Program-made: the position numbers and the translations under genes
The notes under the pieces: model-generated
Databases searched by the model: none
Told to the model about the DNA's origin: nothing
The model's input: the letters and a program-made list of their open reading frames with translations, nothing else
Shown here: positions 54,264-62,906 of the stretch, in pieces
Layout: each line of letters opens with the position of its first letter
How positions within the stretch are numbered: position 1 is the first letter of the stretch
Origin: Amycolatopsis thailandensis
GTDB taxonomy: Bacteria; Actinomycetota; Actinomycetes; Mycobacteriales; Pseudonocardiaceae
Assembly: GCF_002234405.1 (NCBI RefSeq)
Contig: NZ_NMQT01000008.1
Location: forward strand, 1-64,000
Direction of reading: 5' to 3'
DNA: 64,000 nucleotides

Positions 54264-54856
54264 TCCGCTATCTCGGCTCCACGAAGAACCTCGCCGGCTG
54301 CGTCGGCGGGCTGATCGGGCTCGCGCTGTACCTGACCGGCGTCGTCGGCGGACTGTGGCCACTGGTGGTCGCCGGGCTGTACGCCGTGTTCGCCCTGCTC
54401 GCGCCGCCCGAACGGGTCCGGCTGGTGCCGGTGGACGTCGTCGCCGAGGCCGGGCAGTTACGCGCGGATCTCGGTTCGCTGGTCGACAAGGTGACCGCGC
54501 AGGCGCAAAGGATGCCGGGGTCCTCTGTGGACGGTGTGCGGCGGGTCGCCGGAATCCTCGACGACCTGTTGTCGAGGCCGGAGCGGCTGTCGGCCAGCCC
54601 CGACGTCCAGCACGAGGTCACCCGGCTGGCGCGGACGGACCTTCCGCTCTCCGTGCAGACCTACCTCAATCTGCCGTGGTGGTTCGCCGCCAAACGGCGG
54701 GCCGGCGGCGAGCCGAGCGCGTCCGATGAACTCCTCGCGCAACTGGAGCTGATGGAGACCGAGGCGCATCGCATCGCGGAACGGTTTTACGCGGGCGACG
54801 TCCACCAGCAGGCCGACCACACGCGATACCTGCGTGAGCGAGGCGAAAACGCCTAG
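54260..54856 (+). CDS. Membrane protein of TelA operon
   Basis: 198 residues. Two N-terminal membrane helices (residues 10-52) are followed by a helical cytosolic domain of about 145 residues (ELLAQLELMETEAHRIAERFYAGD at the end). It starts in the previous stop (ATGA). It may couple surface components to cytosolic TelA. Confidence 0.72.
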   Translation: MIRYLGSTKNLAGCVGGLIGLALYLTGVVGGLWPLVVAGLYAVFALLAPPERVRLVPVDVVAEAGQLRADLGSLVDKVTAQAQRMPGSSVDGVRRVAGILDDLLSRPERLSASPDVQHEVTRLARTDLPLSVQTYLNLPWWFAAKRRAGGEPSASDELLAQLELMETEAHRIAERFYAGDVHQQADHTRYLRERGENA

Positions 54857-54866
54857 CGCGGTACCG

Positions 54867-55661
54867 CTAGCGGCCGCCGAGCCTGGGCAGGGTCAGCGTG
54901 GTCACCGCCGTCGTCACCCAGCCCAGCAGGTCACCGAGCGGGATGGTGGACAGCTTCTCCGGCCATTCCTCCGCCAGCGTGTGCAGGACCAGGTGACCGT
55001 CGTGCGCCTCGACCGCGATGAGCCGGATCCCTCGCGGGAGCTCCGGCAGCGGAAGCACGATCGGCTTGAGCCGCGCCGGTGGCCCGAACCGGCGGCGTCC
55101 GATGTGGACGGACATCGGCCGGAGCACGACGGCGTCGCCCTCCACAGTGGACTCCAGCGCGAGATGGCCCCAGCGGGGGCGCTTTTCCCAGCGGATGTGG
55201 AAATGCCCGTCGTCGCCAGGGGTCACGATGATGCCCGGCCGGGCCTCGGCCACGCGCGCTTGGAGAACCTCGGGGGACACCCGGATCGCCATCCTCACCT
55301 GTTCGGGGATGGCGGCCGGGGACGGAAGCGAACGGAGCCGGACGTTGGACGCCAGCACGGTGATGCGCCGCAGCGGCGTCTCGGGCCAGTCGACGTCCTC
55401 GACGACGATGCGGACGTCGCCGATCCGGCCGGTGGCGGCCAGGCTGAGACTGTCGGCCTGGTAGTCGAGCCCGGTCAGGGTGAGGCCGACGTCGTGGCCG
55501 TCCACTTTGGCGGTCAGCCGTCGCCCGACCAGCTGTTCGGTCACGGTCTTCAGCACCGCGGCCGGGGTCACGGGCACGTTCGGCAACAGCGCCCGCCCGG
55601 CGGCGGCCAGGCCGAACAGCTCGGGGAGGGGGTTCAGCTCGAACCATCTGCCGTCGCTCAT
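54867..55661 (-). CDS. LmeA-like (DUF2993) phospholipid-binding protein
   Basis: 264 residues without signal peptide. It has repeated strand-rich segments (VGRRLTAKVDGHDVGLTLTGL, RPMSVHIGRRRF, LPRGIRLIAVEAHDG), in the style of LmeA/DUF2993 lipid-binding folds. Actinobacterial LmeA proteins act in envelope lipid metabolism, but those are usually exported, and this one seems cytosolic. It ends 10 bases from the convergent TelA operon. Confidence 0.6.
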   Translation of the reverse strand: MSDGRWFELNPLPELFGLAAAGRALLPNVPVTPAAVLKTVTEQLVGRRLTAKVDGHDVGLTLTGLDYQADSLSLAATGRIGDVRIVVEDVDWPETPLRRITVLASNVRLRSLPSPAAIPEQVRMAIRVSPEVLQARVAEARPGIIVTPGDDGHFHIRWEKRPRWGHLALESTVEGDAVVLRPMSVHIGRRRFGPPARLKPIVLPLPELPRGIRLIAVEAHDGHLVLHTLAEEWPEKLSTIPLGDLLGWVTTAVTTLTLPRLGGR

Positions 55662-55706
55662 TCGTCCAGTGTCGCCGAACGGGACGCCGAATGCCGCCGC
55701 AGGGGG

Positions 55707-56000
55707 TCAGCGGGCCGCGAAACGGGCGATCACGCCCGCCAGGATCACCCAGAACGCCGCGGCCAGACCGTAGTCGAGGATGACCGCGAGATTCGGGTCA
55801 CTGACCGGGAAGAGACCCGGCCAGAACAACGCCAGCGGCTTGGCCAGCGCCTGGATGAAGATGAAGAAACCGTTGCCCGCGTTGGCTCCCGCGAGCACCA
55901 TGACCATGTACAGCAGCTCGATGAACGCGAACAGCGCGCCGATGCCGGTGATGACCCGCACGGCCGTGTTGCTCCTACTGGTGGTTCGCCATCTGGACAT
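55707..56000 (-). CDS. Small membrane protein
   Basis: 97 residues from ATG 56000; a longer start at 56072 is possible. Three membrane helices (TAVRVITGIGALFAFIELLYM, a middle one, LDYGLAAAFWVILAGVI). No family assigned. Lies 45 bases upstream of the LmeA-like gene on the same strand. Confidence 0.6.
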   Translation of the reverse strand: MSRWRTTSRSNTAVRVITGIGALFAFIELLYMVMVLAGANAGNGFFIFIQALAKPLALFWPGLFPVSDPNLAVILDYGLAAAFWVILAGVIARFAAR

Positions 56001-56099
56001 GGCGGAAAAGTTCCCGGATTCCGCGGTGACAAACGTTTCAACGGCGAAGTTGCGCCGATCGGCCGTACCCACGTACTCCTCGTAGGAGGTCGGTGACGG

Positions 56100-56717
56100 T
56101 CAGGAACCGTTCGGCCGGTCAGATCGAGGATCGTCCAAAGGGGCACTTCGCCACTGCCAGCCCTCGCGGGAAGGCCGTCCGGGAAGGTCCGTCCGGTCCG
56201 TCGCCCACAGCAACGCCGTCCAGGGGTCGACGTCGCCGGCGTCGACGTCCGGGAACATCCGCGCGAGCACCCGTGAACAGAGGTCGCGCGGCGGATCGAG
56301 GGTGACGCCGAGCCCCCTGGCCATGTCCTCGCCGTGGACCAAGACCTCGACGCACCCCATCCCGGCGAAGCCCTCGATGTCCGCTTCGCCGCTCGGGTGG
56401 TACGCGCGGACGTCCGGGTCCGTCGTGCGGAGGACGGCACCCAGGACGCGGCCACCGACCATGACGAACTCCAGCAGTTCCCACGGCTTCGCTGTCGCCT
56501 CGGCGACGGCTTCGAAGCAGACGAAACGCGGCAGCGACGGCCGGGCGATCAGCAGCCCCGCGTAGGAGATGAGACAGTCGCCGAGATGCTCGGCCGTTTG
56601 CCAGGCGGTCAGTTCGCCGGTGCCCGGCACCGCCGACCAGTCACGGCCCGACGCCTGGCCCAGCCCGGCGGTCACACTCCCGATCGCGGCGTCGAGGTCG
56701 TCGGGGGTGACTGGCAT
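56100..56717 (-). CDS. Maleylpyruvate isomerase-type (DinB-like) protein
   Basis: 205 residues with the four-helix DinB/mycothiol-dependent maleylpyruvate isomerase N-terminal pattern: WSAVPGTGELTAWQTAEHLGDCL contains the metal-binding HxxD-like His, and GCVEVLVHGEDMARGLG contributes the second His/Asp. Typical size. Consistent with mycothiol-producing actinobacteria. It ends eight bases after the peptidase gene and may share its transcript. Confidence 0.75.
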   Translation of the reverse strand: MPVTPDDLDAAIGSVTAGLGQASGRDWSAVPGTGELTAWQTAEHLGDCLISYAGLLIARPSLPRFVCFEAVAEATAKPWELLEFVMVGGRVLGAVLRTTDPDVRAYHPSGEADIEGFAGMGCVEVLVHGEDMARGLGVTLDPPRDLCSRVLARMFPDVDAGDVDPWTALLWATDRTDLPGRPSREGWQWRSAPLDDPRSDRPNGS

Positions 56718-56724
56718 CGTGGCC

Positions 56725-58140
56725 TCAGCTCAAAGGTGTCGGGAACGCGACCGGACCGCGGCGGCCGTTCTTCCCGACCGCGCGGACACCGAAGAACACG
56801 TTGTCCTTCGACAGATCCACTTTAGCCTCGGTCCGGTCGCCGACCCCGATCGCGTGGGTCCACTCGGCCGCCGTGGTCTCCCGCCAGACGACCTCGTATC
56901 CGGCGAGATCCGGGTCCGTTCCGCGCCGCCACACCAGATCCGTGTCGTTCGTCAGCTGGTTGGTGCGGATCCGGACGTCTTCGGGGGTGCCGGGGGCGGT
57001 CGCCAGCGACCACAGCGTGGCGGCGTTCACCCGCGCGACCCTGGCGATGAACGGGAAGTCGCAGAACTCCGGCAGATCACCGAACCGCTTGCCGTTCTCC
57101 ACCCGGACGTCCTGATGCTGATGCGCGTAATCCTCGTGCGGCTCGGTGAACCGTGCGGCCGGATACCCCTGCTCCAGGAACGGGATGTGGTCGCCGCCGC
57201 GGAGATACCGGTCGCGCCGGTAGATCACCCGCACGGACATACCGGTCGCGTCGTTCTCCGCGACCGACCGCGCGAACCGGGCCAGCTGACGGGACGGCGA
57301 ATCGTTTTCGCCGCCGACCGCGCGCCGGATCTCGGCCTGTGCGGGGGTTTCCGACGTCGGTACGCCCTCGGCGAACAAGCGGATCGTGCGCGGGTCCCGC
57401 GTGCCGTCGTCCGCGCGGCTCGAACCGACGATGTCGTTGGTGAACATCGCCTGCACGTCCGTGCCCGCCGCTTTGTACCGCGTGGCCATGTGCCGCGCGC
57501 CGAACAGGCCCTGTTCCTCGCCCGCGACCGCCGCGAACACGATGGTCGCCGCCGGGCGGCGAGTGGCCAGCACCCGGGCGACTTCCATCGCGACGGCCAC
57601 TCCGGAGGCGTCGTCGTCGGCGCCGGGGGCGTCCTGCACCGCGTCGAGCGGATCCGAACACCGCGAGTCGTAGTGGCCGGACACGACGTAGACCCGCTCC
57701 GGCGTGGTGGAGCCGCGCAAGGTGGCGACGACGTTGGTGATCGTGGTGGCGACGGGGATCCGGGGCGGGGCGGGCGGCTGCACGTACGACTGCAGCTCGA
57801 CCGTCATCCGACCGCCCGACCTTTCCGCGGACTCCTGCAGCCGGGCGAAGATCCAGTCGCGGGCGGCGCCGATCCCCCGGACGGGATCGGTCTGCGAGGA
57901 CAACGTGTGCCGCGTCCCGAAGGCGGCGAGCCTGCGTACGGTGGCCTCGATACGGTTCTCGTCGATCTCGCGCAGAATCGCGCGCAATTCCGCGTCGGGT
58001 CGTTGTGGTGAGAGGATTTCGCCGGGGCCCCGGTCGCCTGGTTCCCGTGCCCCCGCCGGGGTCGCGGTGGATGCCAGGGCGGCCGTCGAGAGCGCGGCCG
58101 TCGCGGACAGGAAGACTCGTCTGGACCTTTGCTCAGCCAT
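56725..58140 (-). CDS. Tat-exported M28 aminopeptidase
   Basis: 471 residues. A twin-arginine signal (SRRVFL at residues 6-11) ends near ATPAGAR. The M28 zinc site is visible: [10 protein letters not shown] (His/Asp), GADDDASG (bridging Asp), GEEQGLFG (catalytic and metal Glu) and a late [10 protein letters not shown]-terminal immunoglobulin-like beta region follows (about 380-470). A folded metallo-aminopeptidase of the extracytoplasmic space. Confidence 0.87.
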   Translation of the reverse strand: MAEQRSRRVFLSATAALSTAALASTATPAGAREPGDRGPGEILSPQRPDAELRAILREIDENRIEATVRRLAAFGTRHTLSSQTDPVRGIGAARDWIFARLQESAERSGGRMTVELQSYVQPPAPPRIPVATTITNVVATLRGSTTPERVYVVSGHYDSRCSDPLDAVQDAPGADDDASGVAVAMEVARVLATRRPAATIVFAAVAGEEQGLFGARHMATRYKAAGTDVQAMFTNDIVGSSRADDGTRDPRTIRLFAEGVPTSETPAQAEIRRAVGGENDSPSRQLARFARSVAENDATGMSVRVIYRRDRYLRGGDHIPFLEQGYPAARFTEPHEDYAHQHQDVRVENGKRFGDLPEFCDFPFIARVARVNAATLWSLATAPGTPEDVRIRTNQLTNDTDLVWRRGTDPDLAGYEVVWRETTAAEWTHAIGVGDRTEAKVDLSKDNVFFGVRAVGKNGRRGPVAFPTPLS

Positions 58141-58234
58141 TCTTCGTTCCTACGCGCCCGATCGTCGGACGTCTACCCGCCAAAGGCCAAACACGGTGCC
58201 ACCCACCGGATGGCGAACGGCGGCGACCGGTTGT

Positions 58235-59491
58235 TCAGCTAGGCCGGGCGGCGATCGCGGCCGCCGCCAAGGCGGCCGCGAAAAGCCCGTACGAGGCGAG
58301 CAGGCCGGTGCCGGAGGAACTCAGCGCGCCACCGACGGCCCGGCCGAGCAGCTGCCCGACGCATTCCGCGGTGATGACGGCGGTCGCCAGTTCCGCCGCG
58401 GTGAAACCGTTCGAGCCCGCGGTCGTGGCTCTGATGTACAGCCCCGGGTAAGCCAGTCCGACGCCGATTCCGGCGATGGTCCAGGCGGCGAGGGCCACCG
58501 GGAACGAACCCCCGAACGCGACGACGGCGGTGCCGAGGGCGGTCAAGCCCAAACCCACGAAGGGAAACCGGGCCGAAGTGAACTTGGTGGCCACCAGGCT
58601 GGTCACCGCCCACCCCAGCGGGGCGGCGCTCAGGACGATCGCCGCCTGACCGAGGCTCACCTGGTACTCGCTCGTCAAGAGCACGGTGATCAGGCTGTCC
58701 GCGCCGAAGTAGCCGATCGCGAACAGCACCATCGCACCGAGCGCGGCGGGGGTTCCCGGCCGGAGACGTGCGGTTCCCGCGGGCAGGATCGCGACCATCC
58801 CGACGACGGTGATCGCGGCCCCGGCCAGCGCGAGCGGCCACCGGCCCATGCTGAACACGACGCACGCCGCGCCCAGCGGGATCGACAGCGTCCGCAGCAG
58901 CGGCCGCGGCGTCTCGTCGGAGGGTGGCTCGCCGCGGGCGGCGCGCACGACCAGCAACCGTCCGAAAAGGACGAACGGCACCGGCAGCAAAAGGGTCCAC
59001 CGCCAGCCGACGAGATGTTCCAGGCCGAGGGTGGCGGCCGGGCCGACCAGTGCGGGCAGGATCCACATCGCCGACGACGCCGCGACCACGCGGATCCGCA
59101 GCCGGTCGTCGAGATGCCGGATCGCGGAACCGACCCCGAAAACCGCGAGGAGGCCACTGGCGAGACCGGCGGAGAACTGGCCGAGCGCGAACATCCACGC
59201 CGTCCGCGACACCGCGGCGAGGAACAGCCCGCCGAGATAGGCGATCATCCCGGTGGCGAGCGTGCCGCGAAAGCCCAGGCGGGCGAGAACCCTGCTGGCC
59301 AAGGGAAGCGCGACGAACAGGCCCAGCGTCGAGCCGGCGATCAGGAGGCCGAGGCTGCTCCTCGCGTCGAGATCGGCGGCGACGACGGGCAGCAGGCTCG
59401 AAGCGACGAACCCGGTCACGGCGGCCGAGAACTCGAGCGCGACGATGCCGACCGCGAGGAACAGCGGCCCCGCGCGCCGGGTCTCGGTCAC
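58235..59491 (-). CDS. MFS transporter
   Basis: 418 residues from GTG 59491, which overlaps the VOC gene stop (GTGA); the frame upstream is longer but out of operon logic. Twelve membrane helices, MFS-like LASRVLARLGFRG loop after helix 2 and GWRWTLLLPVPF. Drug or metabolite efflux. Last gene of an RHH-VOC-MFS operon. Confidence 0.8.
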   Translation of the reverse strand: MTETRRAGPLFLAVGIVALEFSAAVTGFVASSLLPVVAADLDARSSLGLLIAGSTLGLFVALPLASRVLARLGFRGTLATGMIAYLGGLFLAAVSRTAWMFALGQFSAGLASGLLAVFGVGSAIRHLDDRLRIRVVAASSAMWILPALVGPAATLGLEHLVGWRWTLLLPVPFVLFGRLLVVRAARGEPPSDETPRPLLRTLSIPLGAACVVFSMGRWPLALAGAAITVVGMVAILPAGTARLRPGTPAALGAMVLFAIGYFGADSLITVLLTSEYQVSLGQAAIVLSAAPLGWAVTSLVATKFTSARFPFVGLGLTALGTAVVAFGGSFPVALAAWTIAGIGVGLAYPGLYIRATTAGSNGFTAAELATAVITAECVGQLLGRAVGGALSSSGTGLLASYGLFAAALAAAAIAARPS

Positions 59492-59835
59492 GTGTAGAGG
59501 TCTCGGTCGTACAGGTTGAGCTGAACCCAGACACCGTCGGGATCCTGGACGCGCATCGAGTACCCGAAGCCTTCGTCCATCAGCGGTCCCGGCTCGAATC
59601 CGGCCGCCCGCAGGCGTTCCGCGACGTCCTCCAGCGGTTCGGCGGCCTCGAAGGCCAGCTCGCAGCGGCCCACGTCGTCGCCGGACGACTGGTGGATGGC
59701 CAGCATCCCGCCCTCGGCGGGCAGTTCGACCCAGCCGCCGGGACGGGACGCCGCACCGGCCCGCAGTCCGAGCGCCTCGTAGAACCGCGTCATCGCGGCG
59801 ACATCCGAGCTGTACCGGATCGGCATGACCTTCAT
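59488..59835 (-). CDS. VOC-family (glyoxalase-like) protein
   Basis: 115 residues. One betaalphabetabetabeta repeat pair: RFYEALGLRAG, CELAFEAAEP, GFGYSMRVQDPDGVWVQL. Glu and His metal ligands are only partly present. Typical roles are resistance binding, glyoxalase or dioxygenase. Middle of the three-gene operon; the start overlaps the RHH stop. Confidence 0.8.
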   Translation of the reverse strand: MKVMPIRYSSDVAAMTRFYEALGLRAGAASRPGGWVELPAEGGMLAIHQSSGDDVGRCELAFEAAEPLEDVAERLRAAGFEPGPLMDEGFGYSMRVQDPDGVWVQLNLYDRDLYT

Positions 59836-59990
59836 CGTTCGCGTTCCTCACTGGTCCGCAGGTGGTCCTCCAGCACTCGTTCGACGAACGACGAGAGCGA
59901 CTCGTCGGCGTCCACGGACGCGTGCTTCACCCGCTTGATGAGGTCGGGCGGCAGATAGACGTTGAATTGCCGTTTCTCGACCCGTTCCAT
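59832..59990 (-). CDS. Ribbon-helix-helix (CopG-like) protein
   Basis: 52 codons starting ATG 59990. The residues are MERVEKRQFNVYLPPDLIKR followed by VKHASVDADESLSSFVERVLEDHL. A strand of alternating residues, then two helices, is the CopG/Arc DNA-binding fold. It probably regulates its own operon. Its TGA overlaps the VOC start (ATGA). Confidence 0.75.
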   Translation of the reverse strand: MERVEKRQFNVYLPPDLIKRVKHASVDADESLSSFVERVLEDHLRTSEERER

Positions 59991-60083
59991 GCTCGCATGC
60001 TAGCAAATGAGCACAAGCCCCGATGCGGTGACGCAACTTCCTGATCGACTGCTGCATGAAGCACTATGCCGCTACAGTGGGTC

Positions 60084-60109
60084 ACTTATCCGCGCAAGTG
60101 GTGATAAGT
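60084..60109. promoter_or_regulatory. Inverted repeat upstream of the HicA-like gene
   Basis: ACTTATC and GATAAGT, seven-base arms with a 12-base spacer, about 75 bases before the TTG start of the toxin-like gene. It could be the operator at which the HTH protein represses the module. Confidence 0.4.
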
Positions 60110-60184
60110 TGTGCGCGAAGAGTAGTTGCTCAGACTTGCCGAAGAGGCGTTGGCCACAGGCCAGCTGAGGGGGAAGGGCAGTCG

Positions 60185-60439
60185 TTGGGCACCCGGTACC
60201 ACGACAAACCGGAACTGAACGAGGTCATAAAGGAGCTGGTCGAGGAGCATGGCTGGACCGTCCGTCCCGGCGGCCACGGCTTCGTGCTGATGTGTCCGTG
60301 CGGGTATGACTCGATCTCCGTGCCGCACACTCCGCCGAACGTCGGCAATGCCGCTCGTCGTCTACGCCGACGTGCGGGTCTGTGCCCCGATCGGCATGAC
60401 GGCACGCCCCGCCCGCTACCCAAGGGCCGTTCGAGCTAA
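60185..60439 (+). CDS. HicA-like toxin
   Basis: 84 residues from TTG 60185, preceded by GAGGGGGAAGGG; ATG 60056 would add 43 residues with no domain. A dsRBD-like HicA pattern is seen: an N-terminal helix ELNEVIKELVEEHGWTV, then GGHG in place of the GSHH catalytic loop, a strand with SISVPHTP, and a C-terminal helix with AARRLRRRAGL. HicA toxins are mRNA interferases. The assignment is by eye. It precedes an HTH protein and a SecB-like protein in toxin-antitoxin-chaperone order. Confidence 0.6.
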   Translation: MGTRYHDKPELNEVIKELVEEHGWTVRPGGHGFVLMCPCGYDSISVPHTPPNVGNAARRLRRRAGLCPDRHDGTPRPLPKGRSS

Positions 60440-60463
60440 GGCTGTTTCACTACTGAAACAGCC
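60440..60463. repeat. Perfect palindrome between toxin and HTH genes
   Basis: GGCTGTTTCA / TGAAACAGCC, ten-base arms around CTAC, directly after the toxin stop. It may be an internal operator or an attenuating hairpin. The next gene has its own strong GAGGAGGGT ribosome binding site. Confidence 0.6.
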
Positions 60464-60501
60464 GTGGTACGTTGGTTGCAGCGCTGACCGAGGAGGGTGT
60501 A

Positions 60502-61137
60502 ATGGGTCAGTATGAGCTGATCTTCACTATCGATCATCTCGAAGAGGATCGCGCCTTCGAGATCTCCAACACGATCGACGTCATGTACAGCGAACACGGC
60601 AGAACGAGTTTGCTGACCGTCACGAGCGAAGGCGACACAGCCTTGGCGGCCGCCACGGACGTCGTCGCGCAACTTGAGACCCAGTTCGGCGTAGTCATAC
60701 ACCGTGCCTATGAAGACCTGGTCACGAAAGCTGACATAGCCGAGCGAGCCGGCGCCACGGTGCAAGCCGTTGGCCAGTGGGCTCGCGGTGTTCGCCGGAA
60801 AGAACTGAGGTTTCCTGAGCCGTTCAACCTGGTCGGTGGCGGAGTCTGGCTATGGGCGGATGTCAACGAATGGCTTCGAGAAGCGGGCAAGGCTTATGAC
60901 GATGATCTCCTGTATCCGAATCGCGATGAGCTTGAGCTGATTAACGCGTGGCTGAAGAATCGGAAGTCCGGTCAGCCATCTCGGCGTATCAATCTGGTGC
61001 ACCTTGGCTCGGCTATGAGTGAACAGAACGGAGTTCAGTTCACCGCTTCAGCTCGATCCACGCGTGGGGTTCACGCTTCGGCCGTGCGCGCTCCCGACGT
61101 CGTCTGGACCCGCGCCGACTATGAAATGGCGGGATAG
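60502..61137 (+). CDS. HTH antitoxin-like protein with C-terminal extension
   Basis: 211 residues from ATG 60502. An N-terminal HicB-like alpha/beta part (about 1-65) is followed by a helix-turn-helix (ADIAERAGATVQAVGQWARG, about 77-97). A long C-terminal tail of about 80 residues ends PDVVWTRADYEM. In mycobacterial TAC systems the antitoxin tail is recognised by the SecB-like chaperone through an aromatic residue, and the Trp here is a candidate. Function as antitoxin is inferred from position. Confidence 0.6.
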   Translation: MGQYELIFTIDHLEEDRAFEISNTIDVMYSEHGRTSLLTVTSEGDTALAAATDVVAQLETQFGVVIHRAYEDLVTKADIAERAGATVQAVGQWARGVRRKELRFPEPFNLVGGGVWLWADVNEWLREAGKAYDDDLLYPNRDELELINAWLKNRKSGQPSRRINLVHLGSAMSEQNGVQFTASARSTRGVHASAVRAPDVVWTRADYEMAG

Positions 61138-61142
61138 CTGGA

Positions 61143-61652
61143 ATGAAGTCGGTCACCACAGGCCGTGACTTGCTCAACCTGCTTGATCTTGTCAATGTGC
61201 AGTTCTATGAGGTCAGTGCCAAGCTGGGCTCGGGTTTCCCGGTCGGTGTCACCGCGGCGGTCAGTAGCGGTGACACCGACTCCGAGGACGACTTGGTCGG
61301 CGGCGAAGAGTCGGCGACGGGGCAGAGCGAATCGCAGTTCTGGACATTTTTCGTCCATGTCGACAGCACGAGCGTCAATCTTCGAGGCCGCTTGACGATC
61401 AATGCTCCGGATGCCGAGTACGCCGTCGATGCCGCTGTTTTCTATACAGCCACAGAGGAAGTGACCATCGATCGCGAAGCGCTGGAGGAATTCCTCAATC
61501 GAGCAGCCATGATCGCGCTCTACCCGTTTGTCCGTGAAGCACTGCATGAGGCAGGGCGGAAGATCGGGGCAAGCCCGCCACTGCTCGGGATTTATGACCC
61601 GCAAGAAATCCAGATCCGGCTCAACGAACCGGTTTCCGCGCAGTCTGGCTAG
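61143..61652 (+). CDS. SecB-like chaperone
   Basis: 169 residues, five bases after the HTH gene. Two features match SecB-like chaperones. One is an N-terminal strand region (VNVQFYEVSAKL). The other is the C-terminal helical LYPFVREALHEAGRKIG followed by SPPLLGI, strongly like the LYPYIRE...PPL stretch of mycobacterial Rv1957. SecB-like proteins stabilise TAC antitoxins. The 3' end overlaps the convergent MFS gene by 32 bases. Confidence 0.72.
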   Translation: MKSVTTGRDLLNLLDLVNVQFYEVSAKLGSGFPVGVTAAVSSGDTDSEDDLVGGEESATGQSESQFWTFFVHVDSTSVNLRGRLTINAPDAEYAVDAAVFYTATEEVTIDREALEEFLNRAAMIALYPFVREALHEAGRKIGASPPLLGIYDPQEIQIRLNEPVSAQSG

Positions 61653-62829
61653 TGGGGTTCTCTGCTGCAGGCGTAATGACGCTCTTCAATGGTTGCCAGC
61701 AAATGAGCACAAGCGGGATCGTGACCAGCGCCAAGGCCGCGCCGACCCACGGGACGGCGGTCAGTGGAGCGCCCAGGTCCAGTGCCCCGGCGGCGAAGGC
61801 GGGCGTGAGGCTGATGCCGAGCTGGAAGGCCGAGACCGTGGTCGCGCCGGCGAGGGTCGGGGCGGAGGCGGCGATCGTGAACACCCGCCCGTAGAGCGCC
61901 GGGTTGATCACGAAGGCCGCGACACCCAGCAGGAACACCAGCGGCACCACCGCCAAGGCGGTGTCGGCGAAGAGCGCGAGCAGCGCGGAGAAGACCGCGA
62001 TGCCCAGGACGCCACCGAGCAGCGCGTGGCGTGGGCGCCGATCGGAGATCCGGCCGCCGACGGACAAGCCGACGAAGGCGCCGATCCCGAACAACGCGAG
62101 GACCGCCGGGATCCAGACCGCGGGGACGACGTCCGCCAGCATCGCCGACAAGTAGTTGAAGGACACCATGTACGCGGCGGTGCTCAGGATCGTGACCGCG
62201 TAGACGCCCCACAGGCGCCAAGACCGCATGGCCCGCAACTCACCCGAACGGCTCGGGGCCGCGGACGCGGTGGCGGGCAGGCCGGCGGCGCAGGCGACCA
62301 CCCCAAGGCCGGTGAGTGCCACGACACCCCAGAAGCCGCCGGTCCAGTCCGTGAGGTTGCTGAGCAGGGTGCCCGCCGGCCCGCCTGCCACCATGGCGAC
62401 GCTGAGCCCGGCGACGACGACGCCGGAGGCGCGGGCGTTGCGGTCGGGGGTCACCAGGCTGATCGCGGTCACGGCGGCGACGGCGAAGAAACCGGCGTAG
62501 GCGAGACCGGCGACGAACCGGGTGATCATCAGGATCCAGTAGTCGTCGGCGAGCAGGCCGGTCGCGATGGCGGCGGCGAAGACGGCTTGCGTGATCATCA
62601 ACGCCGTCCGTCGCGGCCATTTCAGGCTCAGTACGGCGAACGGCGGGCCGCCGAGGACGACGCCGAGGGCGAACGCGGTGATGAGCGCGCCCGCGGACGC
62701 CAGGGAGACGCCGAGATCGGCGGCGGCCGAGGGCAGGACCCCGGCCATCAGGAATTCGGCACTCCCCATCGCGAACAGGCTGAAGGCGAGGAGATAGACC
62801 CCGGTGGGGAGCCGTTTGGTTTCGATCAT
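61621..62829 (-). CDS. MFS efflux transporter
   Basis: 402 residues from ATG 62829; a start 12 codons upstream is less likely. Twelve helices with GSAEFLMAGVLPSAAADLGVS at helix 1 (AraJ/PbuE-like sugar and drug efflux pattern) and SDRRPRHALLGG in the central loop. Divergent from the XRE-cupin regulator, which probably controls it. Confidence 0.83.
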   Translation of the reverse strand: MIETKRLPTGVYLLAFSLFAMGSAEFLMAGVLPSAAADLGVSLASAGALITAFALGVVLGGPPFAVLSLKWPRRTALMITQAVFAAAIATGLLADDYWILMITRFVAGLAYAGFFAVAAVTAISLVTPDRNARASGVVVAGLSVAMVAGGPAGTLLSNLTDWTGGFWGVVALTGLGVVACAAGLPATASAAPSRSGELRAMRSWRLWGVYAVTILSTAAYMVSFNYLSAMLADVVPAVWIPAVLALFGIGAFVGLSVGGRISDRRPRHALLGGVLGIAVFSALLALFADTALAVVPLVFLLGVAAFVINPALYGRVFTIAASAPTLAGATTVSAFQLGISLTPAFAAGALDLGAPLTAVPWVGAALALVTIPLVLICWQPLKSVITPAAENPTSQTARKPVR

Positions 62830-62906
62830 GGCGCCAGCGTCGGCGCCTTCTGGCTGTTTCGGCAAAGAACTTTGCCGGAATCGGGACGAGCTGCTGTGCT
62901 GGCGGC

